Below, piece after piece: positions 1-6,826 of a stretch of DNA of 23,764 nucleotides. Where the stretch lies: contig JAJDEH010000050.1 of NCBI GenBank assembly GCA_029259935.1, positions 1 to 23,764 of the forward strand. Reading direction: 5' to 3'. Under the pieces are notes generated by a model. The model was not told the origin of the DNA, did no database searches, and was given only the letters and a program-made list of their open reading frames with translations. The DNA is from Planctomycetota bacterium (lineage in GTDB: Bacteria > Planctomycetota > Planctomycetia > Pirellulales > Pirellulaceae). The position numbers were made by a program, and so were the translations under genes. Position 1 is the stretch's first letter. The number at the start of each line of letters is the position of its first letter.

Positions 1-1
1 C

Positions 2-178
2 GACCCGACCACGGCTGGCGACTTCTGCCGACGGTTCCGCGGCTGGGACATCTTCATGCTGATGGAGTCCTTCAACGACATTCGGGTTCGGCTTTGGAAG
101 CAGCAAGGGGAAGAGTTCTTGGAGCAAGCGATCCTCGAAGCTCAAAAAGGGCCACCCATATTTTGGTGGCACGGGTGA
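2..178 (+). pseudogene. IS1380-type transposase fragment (5' end outside window, 3' truncated)
   Basis: The plus frame starting at base 2 reads DPTTAGDFCRRF, then a stretch with FMLMESFNDIRVRLWKQQ, and stops at TGA 176-178. DPTTAGDFCRRF is a conserved motif in the N-terminal third of IS1380-family DDE transposases, which are normally about 430-500 residues. Only about 50 family-like residues are present here. The family match ends near LEQAILEAQ, and the last residues (GPPIFWWHG) come from the inverted repeat at 165-194. No later transposase motifs follow, so the gene is cut at its 3' end, probably by insertion or recombination at that repeat. The fragment continues leftward out of the window. 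It should be inactive in transposition. Confidence 0.7.
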
Positions 179-194
179 AAAGTGCCACCCGTGG
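165..194. repeat. Small inverted repeat at the broken end of the IS1380 fragment
   Basis: CACGGGTG (170-177) is mirrored by CACCCGTG (186-193), and GTGGCAC (166-172) by GTGCCAC (182-188), so two overlapping hairpins can form. It looks like the short GTGGCAC-type palindromes dispersed between planctomycete genes, but I could not count copies. It supplies the stop codon of the transposase fragment. Confidence 0.5.
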
Positions 195-604
195 TTTAGG
201 CGACCGGACTGCATTTTTGGAAGCGAGTCTCCAAGAGATCTGCTCGGCAAGCAATGAGCGGATGTGACGTGCGGGGGCTGCTGGAACCGCAGCGCTATTG
301 CGGATGAAATGGCCTATCCACTTAATCCGAAAGATAGAAAAATCATTCCGCCTTCCATCATCCTGCCAAGCTCTTCATCTAGGCGAAAACTTTGCGGCTC
401 GGTTTGAGCCCGTGCAGCCAATGCCAGTCGTGACGCTGAGCCTCGACGGCTAGACTGACGGCGCGACCTGTCGCACACCGGAATAGGCGTTCGAAATGGA
501 CACCGTTTCCACAGTTAACGTTCGGCACGTGCAGCCGCTCCAAAATCGGAGACAGGCCCGGCGGGATTTGGCTCCGCTTGTCTTTCCGAGGCCGTCGCCC
601 CGGA
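195..604. other. No gene recognised (410 bases)
   Basis: Neither strand carries an open frame with recognisable motifs. A 114-codon minus-strand frame (379-723) runs through here but overlaps the phosphatase gene antiphase and lacks recognisable features. The stretch may be eroded mobile-element DNA next to the IS1380 fragment. Confidence 0.5.
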
Positions 605-1048
605 TCAATCCCACTCATCCATTCCGTTCTGGTAGTCACCTCGGCCCGTCGCGACCTCTCGCAAAGTTTGATAGACCCGCGGGTTGGGGTCGAAGGGTTC
701 CTCGAAGAACTCGCTTTCGTCATCCAGTTTCAGATGAGCGATCGCGGCGGCGACGGCGGACGAGCGGCTGATGCCCGCGTCGCAATGGACCATCAACGTG
801 TCGATGGCGTCCCAGTTGCGGGTGACGAAGTCGAGAATATCGTGAGCATGATCGTCGTGAAATAGGATGAAGTCGTTCGCCGGCATGGTGATGTCCGCGA
901 AGGCCAGTTGGATTAGGTCGTGCCGATTCTCGTCGGGGATCGGGGGAAAGTCGTCCTCGGTGTTGGCGATGCTAATGCAAGCCCAAACCTGGCCACAATC
1001 AAATTCCTCGGCCTCCACGCGATTCAAAACAATGATTTGGTTTCCCAT
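605..1048 (-). CDS. Dual-specificity/tyrosine phosphatase-like protein
   Basis: A 147-residue protein with the Cys-phosphatase signature HCDAGISRSSAVAAA at residues 88-102. This is the HCX5RS P-loop with nucleophile Cys89 and phosphate-binding Arg95. The length fits a single compact cytosolic phosphatase domain of the DSP/PTP superfamily. Such enzymes remove phosphate from tyrosine, from serine/threonine, or from small phosphorylated molecules; the substrate cannot be told from sequence. I chose the ATG at 1048 because CCGGAG lies about six bases upstream. The frame stays open to a TTG at 1165 (39 more residues), but that part has no motif. An acidic stretch with several His and Asp (residues 60-72) precedes the P-loop and could hold the general acid. 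It is transcribed alone; 266 bases separate it from the acyltransferase gene upstream. Confidence 0.75.
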   Translation of the reverse strand: MGNQIIVLNRVEAEEFDCGQVWACISIANTEDDFPPIPDENRHDLIQLAFADITMPANDFILFHDDHAHDILDFVTRNWDAIDTLMVHCDAGISRSSAVAAAIAHLKLDDESEFFEEPFDPNPRVYQTLREVATGRGDYQNGMDEWD

Positions 1049-1314
1049 GCCAAGCTCCGGAATGGAAGAGAATTGCCATCGCCCGCGGGTGATGATGCGA
1101 TTGGGGATGCATTTAGTGAAATTGGGGCCACGCATGGATTGGCGGCGGTCGCTGATGTTGGCCAAGTAATTGCGTGGACGAAATAGAACGATTCATATGG
1201 CGACTTGGTAACCTCGGCAGGTCGGGAGACCAAAACGGCTGCAAGACGACGGTGCCGGCTTTATTCTTGGCCGGCGAAAAGATCTCCGGCATGTTGCTTT
1301 GCACGGTCAACAGA

Positions 1315-3129
1315 TCACCTTCGCAAGTCAACCTTGCCCGAAGCAATCGCAGCGGAGATTTCGCCTGAAAGCACATCCGCAACAAGTTCGGCACCGAAGC
1401 CAGACAAATGCCCGCTGTCCTGGAATAGTTGCCTACCATGGGAATCGTGGAGCCGTATCTCGCCATTTTCCTGAATGAAGACCGACTCAACATCGACAAC
1501 CCTTACTCGTTCGCTCCTAAATGAAGAGACTAAATCGTTGGACGATTTGCGTGATAGCGCGACCTCCGAGTCTTCGAATATCGGCACCATTCCGTTTTCA
1601 CGGATACTTTCGCGACTGGCAGCTTCAGGCAGTTGTGGAGGCTGCGTAATAAGAACGACCGAATTCGAGTATTCGAGGATGTCAGAAAGCATCGCCTGCA
1701 TTTTAGTTTTGTCCGAACCGATCTTTGACGCCCAAGCCGCAACCAAAATAGTCACGCGAGGTTTCTCTTCCTCAAGGCGGTTCATGGACAGTCTATACAG
1801 AGATGACGGAGGGAATGGGTCACCAGCAGCAACGCTAATTACGTGGACCCTCGCATTTTGCTCTTCCGAGAGACGTTCCATCGCCTTCCCGTACATTGAG
1901 CCATTACTGTCTCCCATTAAGATAATCGGCGGTTTGGTTATGGATGCGTTGAAAATACGCTGATCCAAAACGCCGTTCTTGATTGACGCGTCAACGTAAT
2001 TCGTCGATCGAATGTTGATTCCAGCAGCAAGAACTACCAGCATACCTGTCGCGAACATGGTAAATCCAATCGCTCTTTTCCGTGGCAGATTAAGATATCG
2101 TCGCGCCGGCCGCTCTAAAGCCAAGTAGGAAGCTATGGAAAGAGCAGCCGTCGCCGTAAGCTTAATAGCAATGCGAGCCACACTTGAATGCTCGTAAAGC
2201 GAGTAGTCCGTAAAGCAATAAACGGGCCAATGCCACAGGTACAGCGAATAGGATATTTTTCCGATAAAAACAAGCGCCCCATTGGAAAGCCAACGTTCAG
2301 TGATTCGTGTTGGAGCAGGTGAGTGCCCAATAAGCAGGAGAGTTCCAGCGACCGGAAGGATTGCAGCATAGCCAGGAAACGAGGTCTTTTCTGTAATTGC
2401 AAAAAAAGAAACGGCAAGGCATCCAAGACCCGCGAGACCCGTCCAGTCAGAGATTGTGCTTCGATTCTCTTTTTCTTGAGAGCGGCTTTGTCCAACCGCC
2501 AGCAAGGCGCCCAACAACAACTCCCAGGCCCTCGTGGGAAGCAAGTAAAAAGCCCACGCTGGACTCGTTTTGGTGAGTACAATGCAGCTCGCGAAACTTG
2601 CAATCGCACAAATCCATAAAAGCGTGGACAGCCAAACTCGCGAAAGCTTCATCCTGACAGCTACGAACAATGTGGCTGGAAATACTAAGTAGAACTGTTC
2701 TTCGACAGAGAGCGACCAGAAGTGAAGAAATGGTTGAGCATCGGGTGATAGTTCAAAGTAGTTGCCTTGAAATATCAGTTTCATATTTGCAAGCGAGATC
2801 GACGAGGCGGCAGCTAAAGCGCCAACGGATGCAAAGTCCTGATGAGTGTAGAGTACCGATGCAGCAGCCAAAATTGCAAAAGAAACAAGGAAAAAGACTG
2901 GGAATATTCTTGAGATACGACGTTGGTAAAACCGGAGAAGGCTGAAGGTGCCGGCAGAGCATTCGCTGTAAATAATTGACGTGATCAAGAACCCCGACAA
3001 TACGAAAAAGACGTCAACGCCAACGAAGCCGCCAGGGAGAATATTTTTATCAAGATGAAATGCGAGAACGGAGACAACAGCAACGGCTCTCAGGCCATCT
3101 AAGGATGGTCGATACTCTAGTGCGGACAA
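1315..3129 (-). CDS. Acyltransferase 3 family protein with C-terminal SGNH domain (OafA-like)
   Basis: A 604-residue integral membrane O-acyltransferase. The N-terminus reads YRPSLDGLRAVAVVSVLAFH, the classic start of the family, with the conserved His at residue 25. RISRIFPVFF (71-80) and WSLSVEEQFYL (138-148) are further family motifs. About ten hydrophobic helices fill residues 10-370. A periplasmic SGNH-like domain follows, with block I GDSNG (406-410, Ser408) and the catalytic pair DSGH (Asp571, His574). The family moves acyl, often acetyl, groups from the cytoplasmic side to surface glycans such as O-antigen or exopolysaccharide; the fused SGNH domain is thought to complete transfer in the periplasm. 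The start must be TTG 3129, because TAA lies directly before it. AAAGGG about seven bases upstream supports this start. The gene seems richer in A and T than its neighbours, as horizontally acquired surface-glycan genes often are. An IS66 remnant abuts its 5' end. Confidence 0.9.
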   Translation of the reverse strand: MSALEYRPSLDGLRAVAVVSVLAFHLDKNILPGGFVGVDVFFVLSGFLITSIIYSECSAGTFSLLRFYQRRISRIFPVFFLVSFAILAAASVLYTHQDFASVGALAAASSISLANMKLIFQGNYFELSPDAQPFLHFWSLSVEEQFYLVFPATLFVAVRMKLSRVWLSTLLWICAIASFASCIVLTKTSPAWAFYLLPTRAWELLLGALLAVGQSRSQEKENRSTISDWTGLAGLGCLAVSFFAITEKTSFPGYAAILPVAGTLLLIGHSPAPTRITERWLSNGALVFIGKISYSLYLWHWPVYCFTDYSLYEHSSVARIAIKLTATAALSIASYLALERPARRYLNLPRKRAIGFTMFATGMLVVLAAGINIRSTNYVDASIKNGVLDQRIFNASITKPPIILMGDSNGSMYGKAMERLSEEQNARVHVISVAAGDPFPPSSLYRLSMNRLEEEKPRVTILVAAWASKIGSDKTKMQAMLSDILEYSNSVVLITQPPQLPEAASRESIRENGMVPIFEDSEVALSRKSSNDLVSSFRSERVRVVDVESVFIQENGEIRLHDSHGRQLFQDSGHLSGFGAELVADVLSGEISAAIASGKVDLRR

Positions 3130-3158
3130 TTAATGGCCCTTTGGATTTGAGTATCGAT

Positions 3159-3401
3159 TCATGGACAATGAGGCCCTTGGGGTTTTTCCGCTGAGCGGTG
3201 GCGCTGGTTGCGGGGAGACGGTTTCTTACCTCTTGGCGGAGGGTGGGTGATGTCGCTGGAGCGCGGCTTCGATGATGTCGACGAATTCTTTTGGCAGCGG
3301 GCCAATTGATACTGAATCGAGGCGAGTTGTTTCTTCAACTCGGCGACTCTCGCCGCCGGTCTCTCGCAATTCTTGCATCCCTTCGCGATTGCCTGAGCCA
3401 T
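3159..3401 (-). pseudogene. IS66-type transposase N-terminal remnant
   Basis: The 80-residue frame carries a Leu/Gln-rich coiled segment (RVAELKKQLASIQYQLA, residues 18-34), then KNSSTSSKPRSSD and a Pro/Lys/Arg-rich linker. This order is typical of the N-terminus of IS66-family (TnpC-like) transposases: leucine-zipper-like helix, N-S-S-x-S-S-K-P-x-S-S-D, then a basic linker before the zinc ribbon. The family is around 450-550 residues, but here the frame ends after the linker, with no zinc-binding Cys motif and no DDE domain. It ends 30 bases upstream of the acyltransferase start on the same strand, so the insertion or its decay probably replaced that gene's original upstream region. A few planctomycete host genes share this coiled-coil start, so a host fragment is the alternative. 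Confidence 0.6.
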
Positions 3402-3547
3402 GGTGGGAAAAGTCTACCCAGACTGGCAAAATCGACCTACAGCAATAATTCGGCCCGTGAACGGGGGAGTGCCACCAAGCTCTTCTCCCGCATACGGCTC
3501 TCCGATCATTGGGGTCCTATCAAGCTAGGCTCCGACCCGAGGCACTA

Positions 3548-3609
3548 CGTTACAAGAGGCGACGTTACAAGAGGCGACGCTACAAGAGGCGACGCGTAAC
3601 AAGAGGCCG
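3548..3609. repeat. 15-bp tandem repeat, about four copies
   Basis: The unit CGTTACAAGAGGCGA occurs at 3548-3562 and 3563-3577. It recurs with one change (CGCTACAAGAGGCGA) at 3578-3592 and is degenerate at 3593-3609 (CGCGTAACAAGAGGCCG). It sits 66 bases upstream of the membrane-protein gene. Because the unit is a multiple of three it reads as YKRRR repeats in one plus frame, but no convincing gene uses that frame. It may be a slippage-prone spacer. Confidence 0.8.
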
Positions 3610-3674
3610 CGAATTGCGCTGTTGGATAGATAGAGAGGTGCGTAACAGAAAACTCTTGCCGGGAGAACGGTGCG

Positions 3675-4166
3675 ATGAAGCTACTCCGAAAAACACCCAC
3701 GGGTCTGGCGCTTTGTAGTTACCCGGCAAAACGGTTGGTTGGCGCGTTGACCATCGGCCTGGGGCTGTTTTTGGTCGCGGTGTTCATACTGGCCGCCTAC
3801 GCATCCGGCAAGAGCCTGCTCGGAGCATGGTGGCTCTGGATATTCCCCGGCATCTTGCTGTTGCTAGGCCGCCTACAATGGACGTCGGTCCATGTTTCAA
3901 ATTTCGATGTGTTGCGGCGAACGCTCACCTATCGGGACACCAGCATCCCCTTTAACGAAATAGACGGCCTCGTGCTGAAACAGCAGATCCGCCACAACGA
4001 AACCGTGGGCGACTATCGAGAATGGGACCTGCAATTCCGCTGGAGCAAGCATGACGAGAATTTGTTGCTCGCAACAAACGGCTCGCGCGAGGTGATGCGC
4101 GCGGTCGCCGACCAGCTCGCCCAGCAACTGCTTCTGCGGGTCAAAGAGACCGACGAACAGGAGTAG
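3675..4166 (+). CDS. Hypothetical membrane protein with two N-terminal helices
   Basis: A 163-residue protein I do not recognise by name. Residues 20-45 and 48-67 form two strong hydrophobic helices joined by a very short turn. About 95 soluble residues follow, with alternating strand-like patterns (VHVSNFDVLRRTLTYRD, then WDLQFRWSKHDENLLLATNG) and a terminal helix. The layout, two helices then a small beta-rich domain, resembles PH-like membrane-anchored proteins (YcxB-type/bPH), but this is only a structural impression. GGGAG lies about eight bases before the ATG, supporting the start. It stands alone on the plus strand, 130 bases ahead of tRNA-Leu, and belongs to the chromosomal flank rather than the integrated element. 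Confidence 0.7.
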   Translation: MKLLRKTPTGLALCSYPAKRLVGALTIGLGLFLVAVFILAAYASGKSLLGAWWLWIFPGILLLLGRLQWTSVHVSNFDVLRRTLTYRDTSIPFNEIDGLVLKQQIRHNETVGDYREWDLQFRWSKHDENLLLATNGSREVMRAVADQLAQQLLLRVKETDEQE

Positions 4167-4296
4167 CCTGATTCCGCGCCGCACGACAACGGCGATCCGC
4201 CCCGCATCATTTCAAAGTCGCGAGTAAACCCCATGCCCCACTCTGCCCACAAGACATCTGGAACAATCTTCACAACAAGTTAGGATGTGTTGCACA

Positions 4297-4382
4297 GGCC
4301 GAGTGGCGGAATTGGCAGACGCCCGGGATTTAAAATCCCGTGAGGGGTTACCCTCGTGCGGGTTCGAGTCCCGCCTCGGCCA
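4297..4382 (+). tRNA. tRNA-Leu (anticodon TAA)
   Basis: The 86-base sequence folds into a complete class II tRNA. The acceptor stem is GGCCGAG with CTCGGCC, and A4382 is the discriminator. The anticodon stem CGGGA/TCCCG encloses loop TTTAAAA, giving anticodon TAA at 4331-4333. A long variable arm (GAGGG-GTTA-CCCTC, 4342-4355), as expected for leucine, is followed by T arm GCGGG-TTCGAGT-CCCGC (4358-4374). CCA is not encoded. The integrase gene on the other strand ends inside the variable arm, so the 3' part of this gene is probably an attachment site restored by the integrated element. Confidence 0.97.
4348..4382. other. Probable attachment site (att) in the tRNA-Leu 3' end
   Basis: The integrase frame stops at 4348 within the tRNA, and the gene points toward the tRNA, as in many tRNA-targeted integrative elements. 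The att core would lie in the variable-arm to acceptor region shared here. I searched the rest of the window by eye for a second copy of GGTTCGAGTCCCGCCTCGGC and found none. The distal end of the element is therefore unresolved, eroded, or outside the window. Confidence 0.5.
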
Positions 4383-5634
4383 CTGGGGCACTTGGCATGC
4401 AATCGTCTTGGGCAGCAAACTCCGGCAAAACAGCAGGTTTTTCACTCGTTGCCTTTGAAGCTTGCGGCGCGTTGCCGCTCGATGCGGCACTTTGCTGCAC
4501 CGCTTTTTGCAGCGCGCTGCACTCGCCAGAGATGGCCCGCTCGTAGTGCGCGTCCGTGACATGCAAGTAATGCTTAAGCGCCACGCGTTCGGAATTGCCA
4601 AGCCACTCGCAGACCACGTGCGACGGAAAAGAATCCTCTAGCTCCGTCTGGCGGCTCTTGCGTAGGTTGTGGAATAAGTTCGGCCAAGCCTTCACGCCAG
4701 CCTTCTTCATAATCCGCAACAACTGTGTCCGCAGATTGGCATTCGTTTGGCGATATCTCGTGATGACGTATTCGGTTCCTGGTTCGGCAAGATCAAATGC
4801 CTCTTCAAAGAATGGCCGCAGCTCAACAAAGAGCGGAATCACGCGAGATTTGCCATTGGGATAACGCTCGGTTTTGGGGCTCGTGATGGTGACTCGGCCC
4901 GCTTCCCAGTTCACGTCACCCCATCGCAGACTCAAATGCTCGCTAGGGCAACGCAAGCCGCCAAATCGGCTCAGGGCAAAGATCAGCCGCCATTGAACGT
5001 CTGGACAGGCAGTGATCACTCGATTCGTCGTGCCGTGGTCGACAAAGACGAAACGTTCTTTATTGGCTTGGATCGTGGCCTTCAGATCGGCAAACGGATT
5101 TTGGTCAATCAGTTGCTTCCGCACCGCAGCGTTGAAGAAGGTCTTGGCAACCGCAACGTGTTTTCGCACAGTGTTCTCCGAGTCGACTTGCTCTGCCACG
5201 GCCAGCCGCCATTCGTCTGCGTCCCCTGGTGTGATCTCGGTGATCTTTTTCGTTGGTCCAAAGAACTCTAGGAGCTTCTTTCGAGTTTGCCGCCACTTCG
5301 TTTTTGTCGACTCCTTCACGTCGGTCCGCGTCTTGGCATACTGATCGAAGAACGCCTCGAGTTCCGCCTTCTCGCGACGAGAGACCAACCCGGTGGCTGC
5401 CAACCGGTCGTACAACCGCGGACTCCTGTCCCGCACGTCGGCGATCCACTTTTGTGTTCTTCTTTTGGGCCGCTCATCGGAGCCCAGAGCGAACAGCAAC
5501 TCTTCCACGTGCGACTTGATTTCGGCGGCTCGGCTATCGCTCACTTGACCCAAACGTACACTCTTGCGAGAACCCTCGGGATCAACAAACTGAATCGTCT
5601 TCCTGCCGTTTTCATGCCGTGTAATGCTGGCCAT
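4348..5634 (-). CDS. Tyrosine recombinase / phage-type integrase
   Basis: A 428-residue site-specific recombinase. Residues 1-60 look like an arm-binding region. Residues about 88-185 form the helical core-binding (SAM-like) domain. The catalytic domain follows: Arg228 in FGGLRCPSEHLSLRW, Lys254 in SPKTERYPNGKS, His322-x-x-Arg325 in FHNLRKSRQT, and nucleophile Tyr356 in KHYLHV. The usual LGH motif is LGN here (residues 345-347), so Asn replaces the second conserved His; integrases with this change exist, so it need not be inactive. The C-terminal 45 residues are Ala/Ser/Pro-rich, and the last codons (LEPARG, stop TAA) lie in the tRNA-Leu variable arm. Start ATG 5634 has GAAGAGG about 10 bases upstream. 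It probably drove integration of the 4383-7800 region into tRNA-Leu. Confidence 0.93.
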   Translation of the reverse strand: MASITRHENGRKTIQFVDPEGSRKSVRLGQVSDSRAAEIKSHVEELLFALGSDERPKRRTQKWIADVRDRSPRLYDRLAATGLVSRREKAELEAFFDQYAKTRTDVKESTKTKWRQTRKKLLEFFGPTKKITEITPGDADEWRLAVAEQVDSENTVRKHVAVAKTFFNAAVRKQLIDQNPFADLKATIQANKERFVFVDHGTTNRVITACPDVQWRLIFALSRFGGLRCPSEHLSLRWGDVNWEAGRVTITSPKTERYPNGKSRVIPLFVELRPFFEEAFDLAEPGTEYVITRYRQTNANLRTQLLRIMKKAGVKAWPNLFHNLRKSRQTELEDSFPSHVVCEWLGNSERVALKHYLHVTDAHYERAISGECSALQKAVQQSAASSGNAPQASKATSEKPAVLPEFAAQDDCMPSAPVAEAGLEPARG

Positions 5635-5717
5635 TGTGTTATTCGCCTCTTCCTTCCTTGCCTATTGATTGTCAAATGGCTGTAGTTGGATGTTATCAAC
5701 GCCGCTTTCCTTGGCAA

Positions 5718-6083
5718 TCATAGACTGGGACACCGGCTGTCAACGTTCCCATTAATAAGTCGATCGGCCCAAGAGGGGTCCATTGTCTCATTCAGCACAT
5801 CGTCGCCTCGGCCCAGGTAACGGCCGCACTGCGCGCAAAAGACGCGACTAGGTCCATGGAAGGCCGGCCGAGCGTCCAATTCGTTCGAGCCGCAGCGGTC
5901 ACAGTTCGGATCCTCATGCCGCGATGCCAACGTCGCGAACAGTTCGGTCTTTTGCTCACGCAGGTCGGCGACTAATTCTTCGGTGAGAGCTGCATCCGGA
6001 CCATCGATCACAATGTGGTTGTCGTCCACGTCGAGGACAATTCCGAGTGTCTCGCAGATTGCAAGTAGCTGGGATAAGTTCAT
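5718..6083 (-). CDS. TubC_N-like protein with C-terminal zinc ribbon
   Basis: A 121-residue protein. Residues 1-52 (MNLSQLLAICETLGIVLDVD, then the hydrophobic HIVIDGPDAALTEELVADL) match the pattern of the small helix-strand TubC N-terminal docking fold, often found in mobile-element proteins as well as in NRPS/PKS lines. Residues 61-86 hold two CxxC pairs (Cys61/Cys64 and Cys83/Cys86), a classic zinc ribbon. I see no synthase genes nearby, so a role in the integrative element, perhaps DNA or protein binding, is more likely than biosynthetic docking. Its ATG overlaps the stop of the preceding minus-strand frame (ATGA, 6080-6083), implying translational coupling. GGGAG lies four bases before the start. 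The integrase follows 84 bases downstream, so the two may be co-transcribed. Confidence 0.65.
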   Translation of the reverse strand: MNLSQLLAICETLGIVLDVDDNHIVIDGPDAALTEELVADLREQKTELFATLASRHEDPNCDRCGSNELDARPAFHGPSRVFCAQCGRYLGRGDDVLNETMDPSWADRLINGNVDSRCPSL

Positions 6084-6277
6084 TTTGCTCCCGAACGCTC
6101 GAAATTGTACTCAATATTCTCAGAATTGATGCGGTCGTTGATTATGAACGAGTTTTGAGAATATTGAGTACGGTTTTCACAGCTTTCAGTTTTGAATAGG
6201 GCGGGATTCCTAGGTCGGCGACAAGCAGCCGGAGGTCCTTGGGCGTCACAATTCGACAATAGAACGGCCAGACTCAT
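6080..6277 (-). pseudogene. Chimeric small frame: TubC_N-like start joined to a primase-like tail
   Basis: The 65-residue frame begins MSLAVLLSNCDAQG, which parallels the start of the next gene (MNLSQLLAICETLG): M-x-L-x-x-L-L-x-x-C-x-x-x-G. After about 25 residues it changes character and reads NPALF, then QYSQNS and NSENIEYNFE. This copies the tail of the upstream frame (NPAVF, YNSQRS, NSENMENGF). The simplest reading is a recombination product joining the 5' end of one TubC_N-type gene to the 3' end of another element's replication gene. ATGA overlaps connect it to both neighbours. It may be expressed but is unlikely to fold as either parent. A second frame in the same DNA (GTG start, VTPKDLRLLVADLGIPPYSK) also looks protein-like, so the true coding frame is uncertain. 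Confidence 0.45.
6107..6171. repeat. Perfect 16-bp inverted repeat with 33-base spacer
   Basis: GTACTCAATATTCTCA at 6107-6122 is exactly reverse-complemented at 6156-6171. In RNA it would form a strong hairpin inside the chimeric frame. A shorter related pair, TTCTCAGA (6332-6339) with TCTGAGAA (6369-6376), occurs at the matching place in the neighbouring frame. It could be a recombinase, excisionase or repressor site, or an RNA hairpin; there is no T-run to suggest an intrinsic terminator. Confidence 0.8.
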
Positions 6278-6531
6278 AGCGTCACCTTCACCCGACTCGC
6301 GTTTTGTGAGTGACTGAAACCGTTCTCCATGTTCTCAGAATTGCTCTTTTCTGAGTAGTTCGCTGACCTCTGAGAATTGTAGGAGCGTTTCTTGGTATTC
6401 TCGTCTGCGAATACGGCCGGATTCACTTCGTAGGTTGGCGAAGGAGGCCGGCCGCGACCGGTTGCTTTTGATGGCCGCAAACGGATGTAGGCCCGCCGTG
6501 TTAATTCGGATACGGCGGCGTCAATGTCCGT
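6274..6531 (-). pseudogene. C-terminal remnant of a replication protein (DUF3987/primase-like winged helix)
   Basis: Minus-strand frame open from a TGA at 6532-6534 to its stop at 6274. It reads DIDAAVSELTRRAYIRLRPS, then GRGRPPSPTYEVNPAVF, then a polar tail rich in Asn, Ser and Glu. The pattern helix, RxxYIRLR, G-R-P-P-x-x-x-Y-E-V-N-P resembles the C-terminal winged helix and low-complexity tail of the large DUF3987-type primase/helicase proteins beside integrases in planctomycete elements. That is my recollection of the family, not a search result. No ATG or GTG starts it; the only usual start is TTG 6480, which would split the winged helix. The upstream part is missing, joined instead to the HTH gene in another frame. 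I infer an internal deletion that removed most of the replication gene. Confidence 0.4.
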
Positions 6532-6641
6532 TCACTTATGGCGAGGGCCTTGGCAGTCTGCTTGGGTGTGAGCAACAGTCGAGGTTCCTCTTCGGCTGGA
6601 CTTGTTGCGTCGGTTCTGCTCGGAACGGGCTGGTTTCGCAT
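6501..6641 (-). pseudogene. Truncated excisionase-like helix-turn-helix gene
   Basis: A 46-residue frame. ATG 6641 is preceded by CAGGAG seven bases upstream, a clear ribosome site. The protein has a polar N-terminus and then LLLTPKQTAKALAISERTL (22-40), the first half of a MerR/AlpA-type HTH_17 DNA-binding domain used by excisionases and phage regulators. Such domains continue with a Trp-containing wing and about 30 more residues. Here the frame ends after six unrelated residues (TPPYPN), and the DNA runs on in another frame as the replication-protein remnant. The DNA-binding helix is therefore incomplete. An alternative start 20 codons upstream (6701) is less likely. It probably once encoded the element's excisionase. 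Confidence 0.55.
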
Positions 6642-6826
6642 GGGATGGCTCCTGCGTTTCTGGAATGGATGGCCGTCTATAAAGGTGCCATCGTTCGGCA
6701 AGAAACCGCCTGGAGACGCGGCGAACGGTCGGTGGTCGCACGAAATCCCCGAGAAAAATGTAGTTTTGCACCGAGAAGAAAACTTAGAAGTGTTCGGTAA
6801 TTCGAACCGAACGATCGAACACCTAA
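6642..6826. promoter_or_regulatory. Upstream region of the HTH remnant, likely promoter of the leftward genes
   Basis: This 185-base stretch separates the 3' end of the minus-strand HTH protein gene (stop at 6827) from the truncated excisionase gene. It contains the ribosome site at 6649-6653 (AGGAG on the minus strand) and an AT-rich part near 6760-6800. AGTGTTCGGTAATTCGAACCGAACGATCGAACACCT is not quoted as a motif, but 6790-6823 contains a clear imperfect dyad, GTGTTCG (6790-6796) with CGAACAC (6815-6821), seven of seven bases matched. It is a plausible operator for an element regulator. Confidence 0.4.

Noticed and set aside
72..254. 60-codon minus frame at the left edge
   Set aside because: It is antisense to the IS1380 transposase fragment and runs through the inverted repeat; no protein features.
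4212..4601. Minus frame reading SRDFKSRASANSATRP across the tRNA
   Set aside because: It reads the antisense of tRNA-Leu and overlaps the integrase end in another frame; such frames are a common artefact at tRNA-Leu sites.
5718..6083. TubC_N protein as part of an NRPS/PKS cluster
   Set aside because: No synthase, carrier or thioesterase motifs occur in the window; the neighbourhood is an integrative element.
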